The notes under the pieces are model-generated. The model had not been told where the DNA came from and ran no database searches. It was given only the letters and a program-made list of their open reading frames with translations. Positions 8,569 through 17,042 of a DNA stretch of 64,000 nt are shown here, piece by piece. The stretch's first letter is position 1. Each line of letters opens with the position of its first letter. The stretch is from Mycobacterium gordonae (GTDB lineage: Bacteria > Actinomycetota > Actinomycetes > Mycobacteriales > Mycobacteriaceae): NCBI RefSeq assembly GCF_017086405.1, contig NZ_CP070973.1, positions 4,496,739 to 4,560,738 on the forward strand. Reading direction: 5' to 3'. Made by a program: the position numbers and the translations under genes.

Positions 8569-9867
8569 ATGGCGAAACGGCGGAGTTTGGCGGTCCTGGG
8601 GTTCGTGCTCATCCTCACCGCGTGTACCGCACCGCCCAAGCAACCCGCTGCCACAAGCCCATCCACCACGGCGGACCCGCTCGCGGGCGTCACGGTCCCC
8701 AACGCATTCACGCCGTTGACCGTCGCACCGATCAGTCGGCCGACGTTTCCCTTCCCCGGCACCGATGACAAATATCATCTGGCGTTCGACATGCAGGTCA
8801 CCAACTCCAGCGCCCAACCTGCCACGCTCAACGCCGTCGACGTGGTCGACGGTAGGGACCCCGCCAGGGTGCTCGCGTCGTTCTCCGGCAATCAACTGGT
8901 CGATCCCGCCTGTAACTACGGAAACTGCAACCGCCTGCGCGCGCTACCGGCTGTCCCCGCAGCCGATTTCAGCATCGCACCCGGCACGTCGCGCTCGCTG
9001 CTCATCGATTTCCGCCAGGACAACCTCTCCGATTTCCCCAGGGCGGTCATGCTGCGCTTCCACGGCAACGGCGTCGCCAACCCGGCATCGAAAGAGCCGG
9101 GCCCCTTCGACACGCTGGGGGCGCCGTTCAACATCTCGGCCGGCCTGCCGCGCATCATCGCTCCGCCATTGAAAGGCAACAACTGGGTCGCGTTCAACGG
9201 TTGCTGCGATCCCGGCTGGGCGCACCGCGACGCGATCCTCCCGTTGAACATGAAGCTGAACAACAGCCAGCGCTTCGCGATCGACTGGATGCGGATGAAC
9301 GATCAGGGCAACTTTTACGCCGGCGACCAGACTAAGAACGAGAGCTTCGTCAGTTACGGATCCGCGATCTACGCGGTGGCCGACGGCACCGTCGTGTCCA
9401 CGCTCGACAACGTCGAAGCCAACGTGCCCGGCATTCTGCCGGCCTCCGACCCGGTGCTGGCGGCCAAGCTGACCGTCGACAACGTCGACGGCAACCACAT
9501 CATCCTGGATATCGGCGACGGGCTCTATGCCATGTACGCACACCTCATCCAGGGCTCACTGCTGGTGAAACCCGGCGACAAGGTGAAGAAGGGTCAGCAG
9601 ATCGCGAAGCTGGGCAATACCGGCAATTCCAACGCACCACACCTGCACTTTCAGCTGATGAACGGACCCTCGCTGTTCGAGGCCGACGCTCAGCCCTACG
9701 TCATAGCGGGTTTCAGCTACCAGGGTCAGGTCAATCCAGCCCAGGTGTGGAGCGCCGACAACTACCTCAGCGGCTCGTTCCTCGGCCCGGACATGCTCCC
9801 GGCCCCTCAACTCAAGGGCAACCAGTTACCGACGTTGCTGGCCGTCGTGACGTTTCCCCAAGCCTAG
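8569..9867 (+). CDS. M23-family (LytM) peptidase-like lipoprotein
   Basis: 432 aa from ATG 8569; the frame is open further upstream but the lipoprotein signal fixes this start. The signal 'LAVLGFVLILTAC' ends in a lipobox with Cys near residue 18. An N-terminal domain of about 200 residues precedes a C-terminal LytM domain. Visible family marks are 'DNHIILDIGDGLYAMYAHL'-like sequence (the YAHL His) and 'APHLHFQL' (HxH metal ligands). The family cleaves peptide cross-links in peptidoglycan, but some members have lost metal ligands; the first His/Asp pair is not obvious here, so activity is uncertain. It would act in the periplasmic space. Confidence 0.8.
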   Translation: MAKRRSLAVLGFVLILTACTAPPKQPAATSPSTTADPLAGVTVPNAFTPLTVAPISRPTFPFPGTDDKYHLAFDMQVTNSSAQPATLNAVDVVDGRDPARVLASFSGNQLVDPACNYGNCNRLRALPAVPAADFSIAPGTSRSLLIDFRQDNLSDFPRAVMLRFHGNGVANPASKEPGPFDTLGAPFNISAGLPRIIAPPLKGNNWVAFNGCCDPGWAHRDAILPLNMKLNNSQRFAIDWMRMNDQGNFYAGDQTKNESFVSYGSAIYAVADGTVVSTLDNVEANVPGILPASDPVLAAKLTVDNVDGNHIILDIGDGLYAMYAHLIQGSLLVKPGDKVKKGQQIAKLGNTGNSNAPHLHFQLMNGPSLFEADAQPYVIAGFSYQGQVNPAQVWSADNYLSGSFLGPDMLPAPQLKGNQLPTLLAVVTFPQA

Positions 9868-9880
9868 GAAGGCCGCGACC

Positions 9881-10864
9881 ATGGACATTTTCGTCGAATG
9901 GAGCAACGGTGGAACGGAGTTGCGCTGGCGCTCGAGCACCGCGGCCAACGACGGGCAGGCGGTCACGGTCTTCCTGCGCCGGTACGGCACACCGGGTAAG
10001 CCGGCGTTGGTGTGCGTACACGGCTTCCCGACATCCAGCATCGACTACTACGGGCTGGCGCATGAGCTCAAAGACGAGTTCGAGATCTTCACGCTGGACT
10101 TTCCCGGTTACGGTATTTCCGACAAACCGCCTGAGCCCTACGTCTATTCGCTCTATGACGACGCGCGTCTGCTCGTCCACGCCATCACCGAGGTGTGGAA
10201 ACTGACCGACTACCGCATCATCACCCACGACCGCGGCTGTAGCGTCGGCATGATCGCGGTGGGTCTGCTTGCCGAGAAGTCCTCACTGCCAACAGATCTG
10301 ATCCTCACCAACGGCAATATCTACCTGCCGCTGTCCAACCTCACCGCATTCCAGACCGCCCTGCTGAACGACAAGACGGGCCGCGCCACCGCCGCGGAGA
10401 CGACCCCGGAGATGCTGGCCGCCGGCCTCGGGTTCACCACCTTCATGCCGCGCCGCAACCCTGAGCATCCCGAGATCGCCGCACTGGCAAAGTGCTTCGC
10501 CTACAACGACGGCATGCGGGTGCTGCCGGACACCATCCAGTATCTGCACGAGCGCGCGGCCGACGAAAAGAATTGGCTGGAAACGCTTTCCAAACTGCCG
10601 GTCAATATCACCCTGGTGTGGGGGCTGCATGACGCGGTGGCCCCGCTGCGGGTGGCGAACCACGTCTGGCAGACGTATCTGCGGGGCATGTCGGGACGGA
10701 GCCGTTACTGGGTGGTGCCGGGCGCCGATCACTACATGCAGTGTGACGCACCCGCAGAGCTGGCCCAGATCCTGCGGCTCACCGCGCAGGGCGACAGCAT
10801 CACGCTGCAACTGCAGACCCTCGGTGACCGACCCGACGGCGCGGTGCTGGTCGATCAGTCCTAG
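9881..10864 (+). CDS. Alpha/beta hydrolase (haloalkane dehalogenase/epoxide hydrolase-like subgroup)
   Basis: 327 aa, ATG at 9881, 13 bp after the M23 gene. The oxyanion motif 'VCVHGFPTSS' (45-54) and nucleophile elbow 'HDRGCSVG' (116-123) place it in the subgroup that also contains dehalogenases. The nucleophile is Ser121 rather than the Asp used by dehalogenases and epoxide hydrolases, so an esterase-like reaction is more likely. The catalytic His is probably in 'GADHYMQCD' near the end. Its stop codon overlaps that of the convergent MBL gene in the tetranucleotide CTAG. The substrate is unknown. Confidence 0.82.
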   Translation: MDIFVEWSNGGTELRWRSSTAANDGQAVTVFLRRYGTPGKPALVCVHGFPTSSIDYYGLAHELKDEFEIFTLDFPGYGISDKPPEPYVYSLYDDARLLVHAITEVWKLTDYRIITHDRGCSVGMIAVGLLAEKSSLPTDLILTNGNIYLPLSNLTAFQTALLNDKTGRATAAETTPEMLAAGLGFTTFMPRRNPEHPEIAALAKCFAYNDGMRVLPDTIQYLHERAADEKNWLETLSKLPVNITLVWGLHDAVAPLRVANHVWQTYLRGMSGRSRYWVVPGADHYMQCDAPAELAQILRLTAQGDSITLQLQTLGDRPDGAVLVDQS

Positions 10865-11667
10865 ATCGACACCGAGCCGCCCCGCTCGATCTCGACAATC
10901 CGGTCGGCGAGGCCGCGGCGCGCCATCTCCCGGGTGAAGTCGGCCAGCGGCGAGGCGAAGACGGTGTAGTCGTCGAAGTGGACCGGAATGGTCTTCGGCA
11001 GCTTGAGCAGTTCGACGAGCCCGGCACCCTGTTGTCCGTCCATCGTCACAGTGAGCCCGAACGGCAACCTGGGACCGGCGGGCAGCCTCGTCCCGCCGAG
11101 ATGCAGGATGCCAGCGTCGATGGCGTCGAACCGCACCGGAATCTCGCCGAGTTCGTCGACGAGCAGGGTGTCCCCGGAGATGTAGAGGCGGCGCCGCTGG
11201 GACCCGTCTGCCTGGTCGAACTCCAGCATGCTGCCCATCACCGGGGGGACCAGAGCCGTCGCCCACATCGGCGCGTGACGGCCGGGCAACGAGGTCACCG
11301 TGAGCCGTCGACCACCCTTGACGATGGTATGGGTTTGCCAGGTCGACATCGGACAGGAGTGCTCGAAACCCTTCTGGCGCAGCCTGGCCGCCGCCTTCGG
11401 GGTGGTCAGGATCGGCAGCCGGCGGTCCAGGTGCTTCTCGGTGACGCGATCCCAGTGGTCACCGTGCATGTGCGACAACACGACGGCGTCGATCGGCGGC
11501 AACTGGTCGGCGGACAGGGCGGGTTCTTTGCGCCGCTTGGACACCAAGCCGTGGCCCAGATAGGCGCGCTGGCCCCGGTGCAGGAAATTCGGGTCCGTCA
11601 GGACGGTGATGTCCCCGCAGCGGATGAGCGTGGTGGCGTTCCCGACAAAGGTGATGGTGATGTCCAT
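10861..11667 (-). CDS. Metallo-beta-lactamase-fold hydrolase (UlaG/RomA-like)
   Basis: 268 aa. The motif 'SHMHGDHWD' supplies His66, His68, Asp70 and His71 (HxHxDH), the zinc site of the MBL fold. 'GRHAP' around residue 130 and 'ISGDT' around residue 190 give later ligands, and a final 'PVHFDDYT' resembles the last His. The combination resembles L-ascorbate-6-phosphate lactonase (UlaG) and N-acyl-phosphatidylethanolamine phospholipase D types rather than beta-lactamases. It is the last gene of a minus-strand run starting at 15204 and shares the CTAG stop overlap with the convergent hydrolase. Confidence 0.82.
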   Translation of the reverse strand: MDITITFVGNATTLIRCGDITVLTDPNFLHRGQRAYLGHGLVSKRRKEPALSADQLPPIDAVVLSHMHGDHWDRVTEKHLDRRLPILTTPKAAARLRQKGFEHSCPMSTWQTHTIVKGGRRLTVTSLPGRHAPMWATALVPPVMGSMLEFDQADGSQRRRLYISGDTLLVDELGEIPVRFDAIDAGILHLGGTRLPAGPRLPFGLTVTMDGQQGAGLVELLKLPKTIPVHFDDYTVFASPLADFTREMARRGLADRIVEIERGGSVSI

Positions 11668-11710
11668 CGGCTTGCCGTACCCGTTTCCGACCGCTTGAAC
11701 AGTCGACCGA

Positions 11711-12910
11711 TCAGTTCGTTACTACCACCTTCTGGGCGATGGCGGACAGGCTCTGATGCAGCGGCTGGATCAACGCCGTCAACTTCGGGGCGTCGCGCTC
11801 ACGCAGGTCCGGTGTGTAGCTGCGGTAGCCGCCTAGCGCTGCCGGATCGCGGTAGCGGGTCAACATGGCCACGACATCCTGGAATTGCTGGTCGATCTGC
11901 TGAACCAGTGCGCTGTCGATCCTGTCCAGCCCTGGGCGCAAGGAGGCATACGCCTGTTGTGCGCCTTCGACGTTGGCGGCGAAGTCGACGAGATCGAGGT
12001 GGCTGAACGCTTCTTCCTCGCCGCTGATCTTGGTGTTGTAGACGTCCTCGATCAGATCGGCGGCGCCGTTGGCCGCATCCTCGGGCCGGAATTGCACGGT
12101 TACCACGGTGGTGGTCAATGTCCCGATATTGCGGACCAATTCGGCACTGAGCGCCTTGGTGCCGGTGCTGATCGAACCGGCCTGCCACAGGTCTCGCTCG
12201 ACGGCGTGAAACCCTTTCCAGCCGACCTTGGGGTCGACCGGAGTGGCCTCCTGCATGTCGATCAGGTAGTCGAGATTTCCCGCGTTGTCGCCCACAGTGA
12301 ACCCCGGCAACAGGTAGCCGTCCACGCTCGACTGGACGTGCTCGTAGAACGGTCGCGCCCGTGCATAGGCCGCTTTCGCGTCGTCGACATTGCCCGATTG
12401 CACGGTCACGTCGAGTGCCTTGACCGCGTCCTCGAGCTGACCCATCTGAGCGACGACGTACGGCGCGAAGCCCTTGGCGCCCTGTGCGAACATGGCCGCC
12501 ACCGGCCCGGTGGCGGGTTCCGGTGCCCGGCCCGTCACCGTCAGGGTCTGATACTCGATGCCCGCTCCTGGGCAGAAGATCTGGTAGTCGCCCCCTGCGA
12601 GGGTGACGGTGAACGACACGGGATCCTCACCCGGGTCCAGGCTTTCCTTCTCGCCGATGACTCGCTGATTTTTGAGCAACTCGACGTGGGATACCCCCGG
12701 AGCACCTGCGTTGGACATCGTGAACGTCACCGGGCCGGCCGGAACGGTCGTGGTGTCCAGCACGCAACGATTGCTGCCGCCGTCATTGGTCACCGTCACT
12801 TTGACGACGTTGGCGGCTCTCGGCGCCGGGCTCGGGTGGCCACACCCGATTGCCGCCGCAGCGGCGAGCGCGAGCGTCACCGCGACGCTGGGCAATCGGT
12901 GGGCGGACAC
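11711..12910 (-). CDS. efeO: EfeO-type lipoprotein: cupredoxin plus imelysin (M75) domains, iron uptake
   Basis: 399 aa from the GTG at 12910, which gives a good lipoprotein signal ('VTLALAAAAAIGC', Cys23). A longer frame to 13000 would overlap the P450 gene and place an Arg-rich run ahead of the signal. A cupredoxin-like domain (about 33-125) is followed by an imelysin domain whose metal motif HxxE is seen in 'WKGFHAVERD' (His235, Glu238). In EfeUOB systems EfeO binds iron outside the membrane for the permease EfeU. Neither EfeU nor the peroxidase EfeB is in the window, so this is an isolated EfeO; it may serve a distant EfeU or bind another metal. Confidence 0.82.
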   Translation of the reverse strand: MSAHRLPSVAVTLALAAAAAIGCGHPSPAPRAANVVKVTVTNDGGSNRCVLDTTTVPAGPVTFTMSNAGAPGVSHVELLKNQRVIGEKESLDPGEDPVSFTVTLAGGDYQIFCPGAGIEYQTLTVTGRAPEPATGPVAAMFAQGAKGFAPYVVAQMGQLEDAVKALDVTVQSGNVDDAKAAYARARPFYEHVQSSVDGYLLPGFTVGDNAGNLDYLIDMQEATPVDPKVGWKGFHAVERDLWQAGSISTGTKALSAELVRNIGTLTTTVVTVQFRPEDAANGAADLIEDVYNTKISGEEEAFSHLDLVDFAANVEGAQQAYASLRPGLDRIDSALVQQIDQQFQDVVAMLTRYRDPAALGGYRSYTPDLRERDAPKLTALIQPLHQSLSAIAQKVVVTN

Positions 12911-12969
12911 CGGCGCGACATTACCCCAGTCCGGCGCAGCACCCCGGCGCCGAAAGACCGGACGGCGCG

Positions 12970-14166
12970 TTAACCTGCGACGACAGGCAATTTGGCCCAC
13001 CCGCGCACGCTGCTGGTGTGCGCCTTAACGGCGTTGGCGTAGTCGACGTCCCATTCCGGCCAGCGCTTGATGACTTCCTCGAGCGCCACCCGGGCCTGCA
13101 TGCGGGCCAGCGCCGAGCCCATACAGAAGTGCAGACCGTGCCCGAAGCTCAAATGCGGGCCACCCCGGTGGATGTCGAACCGCTCGCCGTCGGCGAACTT
13201 GCGTTCGTCGCGGTTGGCCGATCCGTTGAGCAACAGCATGACGGAGCCCTCCGGGACCACCGAGCCGTAACACTCGACGTCATGGGCGACGTAGCGCGCC
13301 TGAACCGGCGACGGGGCCTCGTAACGCAGCACTTCTTCGATGGCCATCGGGATCAGTTCCGGATTGGCCACGATCTCCCGGCGCTGGTCGGGATGTTCGG
13401 CGAGCAGCTGCCCGATGAACCCGATCAGCCGCGTCGTCGTCTCGTTGCCGGCGCCGGCGATCATGCTGGTGTACATCAAGACCTCGGTGCGATCGAGCCG
13501 GCGGGTCACCCCGTTGTCCTCGATTTCGGCGTTGAGCAGCTGCGTCATCAGGTCGTCGGAGGGATGTTCGGTCCGCCAGTCGATGTAGTCGGCGAACACC
13601 TCGTAGCTCTTCTCGAACAAGTCGCCGTCGACCGCCCGGAAGGTGCCCTCGGTGAGGTTGATGGCACGCCCACCGCGGTCCCTGATGTGGGCCTGGTTCT
13701 CCTCGGGGATGCCCAGTAGGTAGCCGATGGTGCGCATCGGGATCATCGACCCGAGATTCTCGATGAAGTCGAACCGACCCGAGCCCACCAGCGGGTCGAG
13801 CGCCCGGACGCAGAAGGCCCTGGTCAGCGGTTCGATCGCCGCCATCCGGCGCGGCGTGAAAACCCTTGACAGCAAACGGCGATGCAGATCGTGCAGCGGC
13901 GGGTCCTCGAACAGGATCACCCCGGGCGGCACCTGGATGCCGCTCATGATGATGTCCATGGTGGTGCCGCGGCCCGAGCGGTAGGTCTCCCAGTTCGTCA
14001 GTTGCGAGGCGACGTCCTCGTACCGGCTGAGCGCGTAAAAGTTGTATTTCTGGTTGTAGTACAACGGGACTTCGTCGCGCATCCGCTTCCAGATCGGGTA
14101 CGGATTGTCGTCGATCTCGAAATCGAAAGGGTCGTAGTAGATCTCGGCGGTGCTGGCCCCGGTCAT
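12970..14166 (-). CDS. Cytochrome P450
   Basis: 398 aa, ATG at 14166, three bases after the stop of the LLM gene, so they form an operon. All class marks are present: I-helix 'AGAGNETT' (237-244, with the acid replaced by the N-E pair common in bacteria), ExxR at Glu278-Arg281, and the haem loop 'FGHGLHFCMGSA' with Cys348 as the iron ligand. The CYP subfamily cannot be assigned by eye. It needs a ferredoxin and reductase not encoded nearby. Its neighbours (LLM oxidoreductase, SDR across the divergent promoter) suggest oxidation of a hydrophobic or steroid-like compound. Confidence 0.93.
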   Translation of the reverse strand: MTGASTAEIYYDPFDFEIDDNPYPIWKRMRDEVPLYYNQKYNFYALSRYEDVASQLTNWETYRSGRGTTMDIIMSGIQVPPGVILFEDPPLHDLHRRLLSRVFTPRRMAAIEPLTRAFCVRALDPLVGSGRFDFIENLGSMIPMRTIGYLLGIPEENQAHIRDRGGRAINLTEGTFRAVDGDLFEKSYEVFADYIDWRTEHPSDDLMTQLLNAEIEDNGVTRRLDRTEVLMYTSMIAGAGNETTTRLIGFIGQLLAEHPDQRREIVANPELIPMAIEEVLRYEAPSPVQARYVAHDVECYGSVVPEGSVMLLLNGSANRDERKFADGERFDIHRGGPHLSFGHGLHFCMGSALARMQARVALEEVIKRWPEWDVDYANAVKAHTSSVRGWAKLPVVAG

Positions 14167-14169
14167 CAA

Positions 14170-15204
14170 TCACCCGTTCCTGTTCGACAACAATTCATCG
14201 AGCATGCGGTCGCTGTTGCCGTTCCCGGCGGCTTCGGAGGCAGCCGGCAGCACGACCTCGCCGACCCGCTTGAGATACGGCCATGCGATCTCCGGTGGCA
14301 ACCCGCCGCACAGCGGAGACATGGCCAGCATGTTGCCGGCGCGCACCCGCGAAATCGCTTCCGGCACCGAGTAGATCACGTGCGAGGCCGCGGCCGCGCG
14401 CAGCTCTTCGACGGTGTCGGCGTGGGTGAAACCCGCCGACACTTCGTTGCCCGGGTTCCACGCGGCGTAGGTGCGCGCGTCGTGCAACAGATACTCGCCC
14501 AGCTCAGCCCATGCCGAATCGACGTCGTCGGCGACAAAGCACACCGACGGCGTGCTGCGGTCCGGAAAGAACGCCGGTCCCGGCTCATGGCCGTGCTTGC
14601 GGCAGGAGTCCTCGTAAGCCTCCCGCATCCCCGGCACATTGGCGTTGGCCAGCATGCCCATCCCGTACCGGCCCGCCCGTCGGGCCGCCGCCAGGCTGCC
14701 GCCGCCCCACATCATCGCCGGCCCGTTCTCGCTCAGCGGCCGGGGTGTCGCGACGATTCGCCTGCCGCGCTGCTCCACCGTCTCCCCAGCCAGCAGTCGG
14801 CGCAGCAGAGCCAGCTTCTCGTCGGCTAGCCGACCGCGGTCGCCCAGGTCCAGGCCGAAGATCTCGTACTCCTCGGGACGGTAGCCCAGCGCCAGGATGT
14901 AGGTGGCCCGCCCGGCGCTGAGGATGTCTAGCACCGCGATGTCCTCAGCCAGCCGCACCGGGTCGTAGAACGGCAAGATCAGAACGAGACTCAAGGCCAG
15001 TCGCCGGGTGCGGGCCGCGACGGCCGACGCCAGCAGCAGCGGCGATGGCAGATAGCCGTCGGCTGAACCGTGGTGCTCGCACATGACGGCGGCCAGGCAG
15101 CCGTGCCTCTCGGCCCATGCGCACATCTCCGGCGCGGTGGCATACAGAGCCGCCGGATCGGCCCCGAAAGAGGGGGCACGCATGTCGAAGCGCAGCGTGA
15201 ACAC
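14170..15204 (-). CDS. LLM-class (luciferase-like) oxidoreductase
   Basis: 344 aa. GTG at 15204 is preceded by GGGAG at good spacing. Family marks: 'LAAVMCEHHGSADGYLPSP' near residue 40, 'LILPFYDPVRLAEDIAVLD' near 80-100, 'ALGYRPEEYEIFG' and 'PAMMWGGGS'. The glycine-rich motifs fit the F420/flavin-binding TIM barrel of the bacterial luciferase superfamily. It heads an operon with the P450 and divergently faces the SDR at 15351. Reaction and substrate are not known. Confidence 0.87.
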   Translation of the reverse strand: MFTLRFDMRAPSFGADPAALYATAPEMCAWAERHGCLAAVMCEHHGSADGYLPSPLLLASAVAARTRRLALSLVLILPFYDPVRLAEDIAVLDILSAGRATYILALGYRPEEYEIFGLDLGDRGRLADEKLALLRRLLAGETVEQRGRRIVATPRPLSENGPAMMWGGGSLAAARRAGRYGMGMLANANVPGMREAYEDSCRKHGHEPGPAFFPDRSTPSVCFVADDVDSAWAELGEYLLHDARTYAAWNPGNEVSAGFTHADTVEELRAAAASHVIYSVPEAISRVRAGNMLAMSPLCGGLPPEIAWPYLKRVGEVVLPAASEAAGNGNSDRMLDELLSNRNG

Positions 15205-15280
15205 CCACGACTCCCTTGCAAACCTAATATTTGTCTCACGTACGCTACGTGGGACGCGCGACGACGGTCAACCATCCCGA

Positions 15281-15309
15281 TTGAAACTTACATCTGGTAC
15301 GGATACTGT
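15281..15309 (+). promoter_or_regulatory. Promoter of the SDR gene
   Basis: TTGAAA (15281-15286) and TACTGT (15304-15309) are separated by exactly 17 bp, a good sigma-A match. The start codon follows at 15351 with an AGGGAAAAAGGGG purine-rich leader. The 146-bp gap also has to hold the divergent promoter of the LLM/P450 operon. Confidence 0.55.
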
Positions 15310-15350
15310 AACGTCGTTGCACGAACCACCAGGGAAAAAGGGGCGAGAAG

Positions 15351-16196
15351 ATGACGACGGCGTCAGACTTATTGGGCTACGAGGGCAAGCAGGTTCTGGT
15401 GGTCGGCGGTGCGACCGGAATGGGCGCGGCGGCGGCACAGATCGCGAAGTCCCTCGGGGCGCAGGTGACCGTGATGGACTTCGCACCGGTCGAATTCGAC
15501 GTCGATCGCGTGATCTCACTTGACCTCAGTGACCCGGATTCGATCGACCGGGCGGTCGACGTGTTGGACGGGCCGGTGCACAAGTTGTTCTCCGCGGCCG
15601 GGGTGGCCGACGGGCCAAAGCTGATGCGGGTCAACTTCATCGGGCACCGCCACCTGATCGAGCGGCTGTTGGCCAAGGACCTGCTCCCGCGGGGTGCGGC
15701 CATCTGCTTCATCTCGTCGGTGGCCGGAATGGGTTGGGAGAATGACCTGGAACTCGTGTTGGACTTCCTGGCCGCGCCGGACTACAAGGCCGCGCACGAC
15801 TGGTGCGAGGAGCGTGAACCCCAGGGCATCATCCACTACGGGTTCAGCAAGAAGGCGATCAACGGGTACGTGGCGTGGCAGGGCTATCCCTTCCAGAAGA
15901 AGGGTGTGCGGATCAACGCGGTCTGCCCCGGCCCCACCGACACGCCCCTGGCGCGAGCCAACGCCGACCTGTGGCTCACCTTCGCCCAGGATTACCGCGA
16001 CGACACCGGCAGTTCGACGCTGACGCCGGAGGACATCGGCAAGGCGATGGTCATGCTGAACAGCGACGCCGCGGCGTCGGTCAACGGCATCACGCTCAAC
16101 GTCGACCAGGGCCACGCCATGGCGTCGATCACCGGGTCCTTCGCGCCGGGCAAGGCGATCATGGACTTGATCACCGGCCGCGTCCAGCTGGCCTAG
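15351..16196 (+). CDS. Short-chain dehydrogenase/reductase (3-alpha-hydroxysteroid dehydrogenase-like)
   Basis: 281 aa, ATG with strong purine-rich ribosome site. The Rossmann motif 'GGATGMGAA' (19-27) binds NAD(P); 'ISSVAG' supplies the catalytic Ser and 'YGFSKKA' the Tyr-x3-Lys pair. 'NAVCPGPTDTPL' is the usual post-catalytic motif. An insertion between Ser and Tyr (about 35 residues, 'LVLDFLAAPDYKAAHDWCEE'-like) is typical of the 3-alpha-HSD/carbonyl reductase subgroup. It is divergent from the LLM-P450 operon and probably belongs to the same pathway. Confidence 0.87.
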   Translation: MTTASDLLGYEGKQVLVVGGATGMGAAAAQIAKSLGAQVTVMDFAPVEFDVDRVISLDLSDPDSIDRAVDVLDGPVHKLFSAAGVADGPKLMRVNFIGHRHLIERLLAKDLLPRGAAICFISSVAGMGWENDLELVLDFLAAPDYKAAHDWCEEREPQGIIHYGFSKKAINGYVAWQGYPFQKKGVRINAVCPGPTDTPLARANADLWLTFAQDYRDDTGSSTLTPEDIGKAMVMLNSDAAASVNGITLNVDQGHAMASITGSFAPGKAIMDLITGRVQLA

Positions 16197-16212
16197 GTCT
16201 GGCGCCCAGGGG

Positions 16213-16784
16213 TCAGCCGACACCAGGCGGGGCAGGGTCATCGGCAGATCCAGCGAGCTCAGCAAACCGGGTTGCGCCTCAACGACATACGGGATCGCCC
16301 TGACCACACGCATGGCCGTCGCCGCCATCGCCGCGTGCCCGGCGCCGTGGCCCGCGGCGGCCCCGAGCGTCAGCACGCAGTGCACGTCGGGATCTCCGTT
16401 GACGTCGACGCGGTTCGTCGACGACGTCGACACGACGTTGACGCCGGCGACCAGGACCCGCAGGTAGTCCGGCACCGCGGCGCCGTCGCATTCGGGTCCG
16501 CCGGCGGCGTAGACCACGCAAATCGGGCGGCAGGGCTAGCAAAGGCTCGGTGTCGTCGGTGGCGGGCAGTCCCAGCGGTGCGCCCCGGCCAGTTCCCCGG
16601 CATCCCTGCCCACTTTGTCCGGCGAATGCACCCAGACCGCAACAAGTTCCAGATCACGCCGATGCCTGATCGCACGGATCGCACGGATCGCACGGATCGC
16701 ACGGATCGCACGGATCGCACGGATCGCACGGATCGCGATGGACCCGCCTCCCCCAGTGGACCACACGACGACACGCACGCGCAT
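16213..16784 (-). pseudogene. Decayed dihydrodipicolinate-reductase-like (DapB-fold) dehydrogenase with a triplet-coding repeat expansion
   Basis: An ATG at 16784 behind AAGGAG begins 'MRVRVVVWSTGGGGSIAIR', the Rossmann start of a family of DapB-like NAD(P) proteins common in mycobacteria. It then runs into eight AIR tripeptides (9-bp repeat) where relatives have about two, and on to 'RDLELVAVWVHSPDKVGRD'. Two single-base frame changes follow (near 16570 and 16522). The frame then resumes at 'VVYAAGGPECDGAAVPDYL' and 'AGVNVVSTSSTN' and jumps directly to C-terminal sequence 'GDPDVHCVLTLGAA' and 'PGLLSSLDLPMTLPRL'. About 190 central residues are missing. It cannot be functional. It is convergent with the SDR gene. 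Confidence 0.8.
16668..16737. repeat. 9-bp tandem repeat (GATCGCACG), seven perfect units plus a partial one
   Basis: Units begin at 16668, 16677, 16686, 16695, 16704, 16713 and 16722, with a partial GATCGCG at 16731. On the minus strand each unit codes Ala-Ile-Arg in the frame of the decayed reductase, so expansion keeps the frame. It is a clean minisatellite and a likely variable-number locus between strains. Confidence 0.95.
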
Positions 16785-16936
16785 TGTCTCCTTCACTCGA
16801 CCACGGCTGCAGCACGTTTCAGGAGGTGGCGAGCGATCTGCCGCACAGGCCGGACCGCAGCATGAATACCCTTGTCGCGTAACCTAACCTTTGTTCCGCT
16901 GGCTCTGTCCCGTCCGCGAGGTGGTCCCCCCTTTTG

Positions 16937-17000
16937 GCGAGCAGACACAAAAGCACACGTTTATTTCGGAACGAAACCGTGTGCTTTTGTGTCTGCTCGC
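16937..17000. repeat. 23-bp perfect inverted repeat (cruciform- or hairpin-forming element)
   Basis: The left arm at 16937-16959 begins GCGAGCAGACACAAAAGC; the right arm at 16978-17000 is its exact reverse complement. The 18-nt spacer contains a smaller TTTCG..CGAAA hairpin. It is AT-richer than the surroundings and sits 43 bp before a start codon. It may be a bidirectional terminator or a small non-coding mobile/palindromic element. No gene is visible between the reductase pseudogene and 17043. Confidence 0.9.
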
Positions 17001-17042
17001 GATGTATCGCGAGGGGCTCGGACGCGGTGATTTACTCGCTGG

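Noticed and set aside
10106..10250. Haloalkane dehalogenase function for the hydrolase at 9881
   Set aside because: The nucleophile position is Ser (GCSVG) rather than Asp, so dehalogenation is unlikely.
16668..16737. CRISPR array at the 9-bp repeats
   Set aside because: Units are contiguous with no spacers and code a tripeptide; no cas genes in the window.
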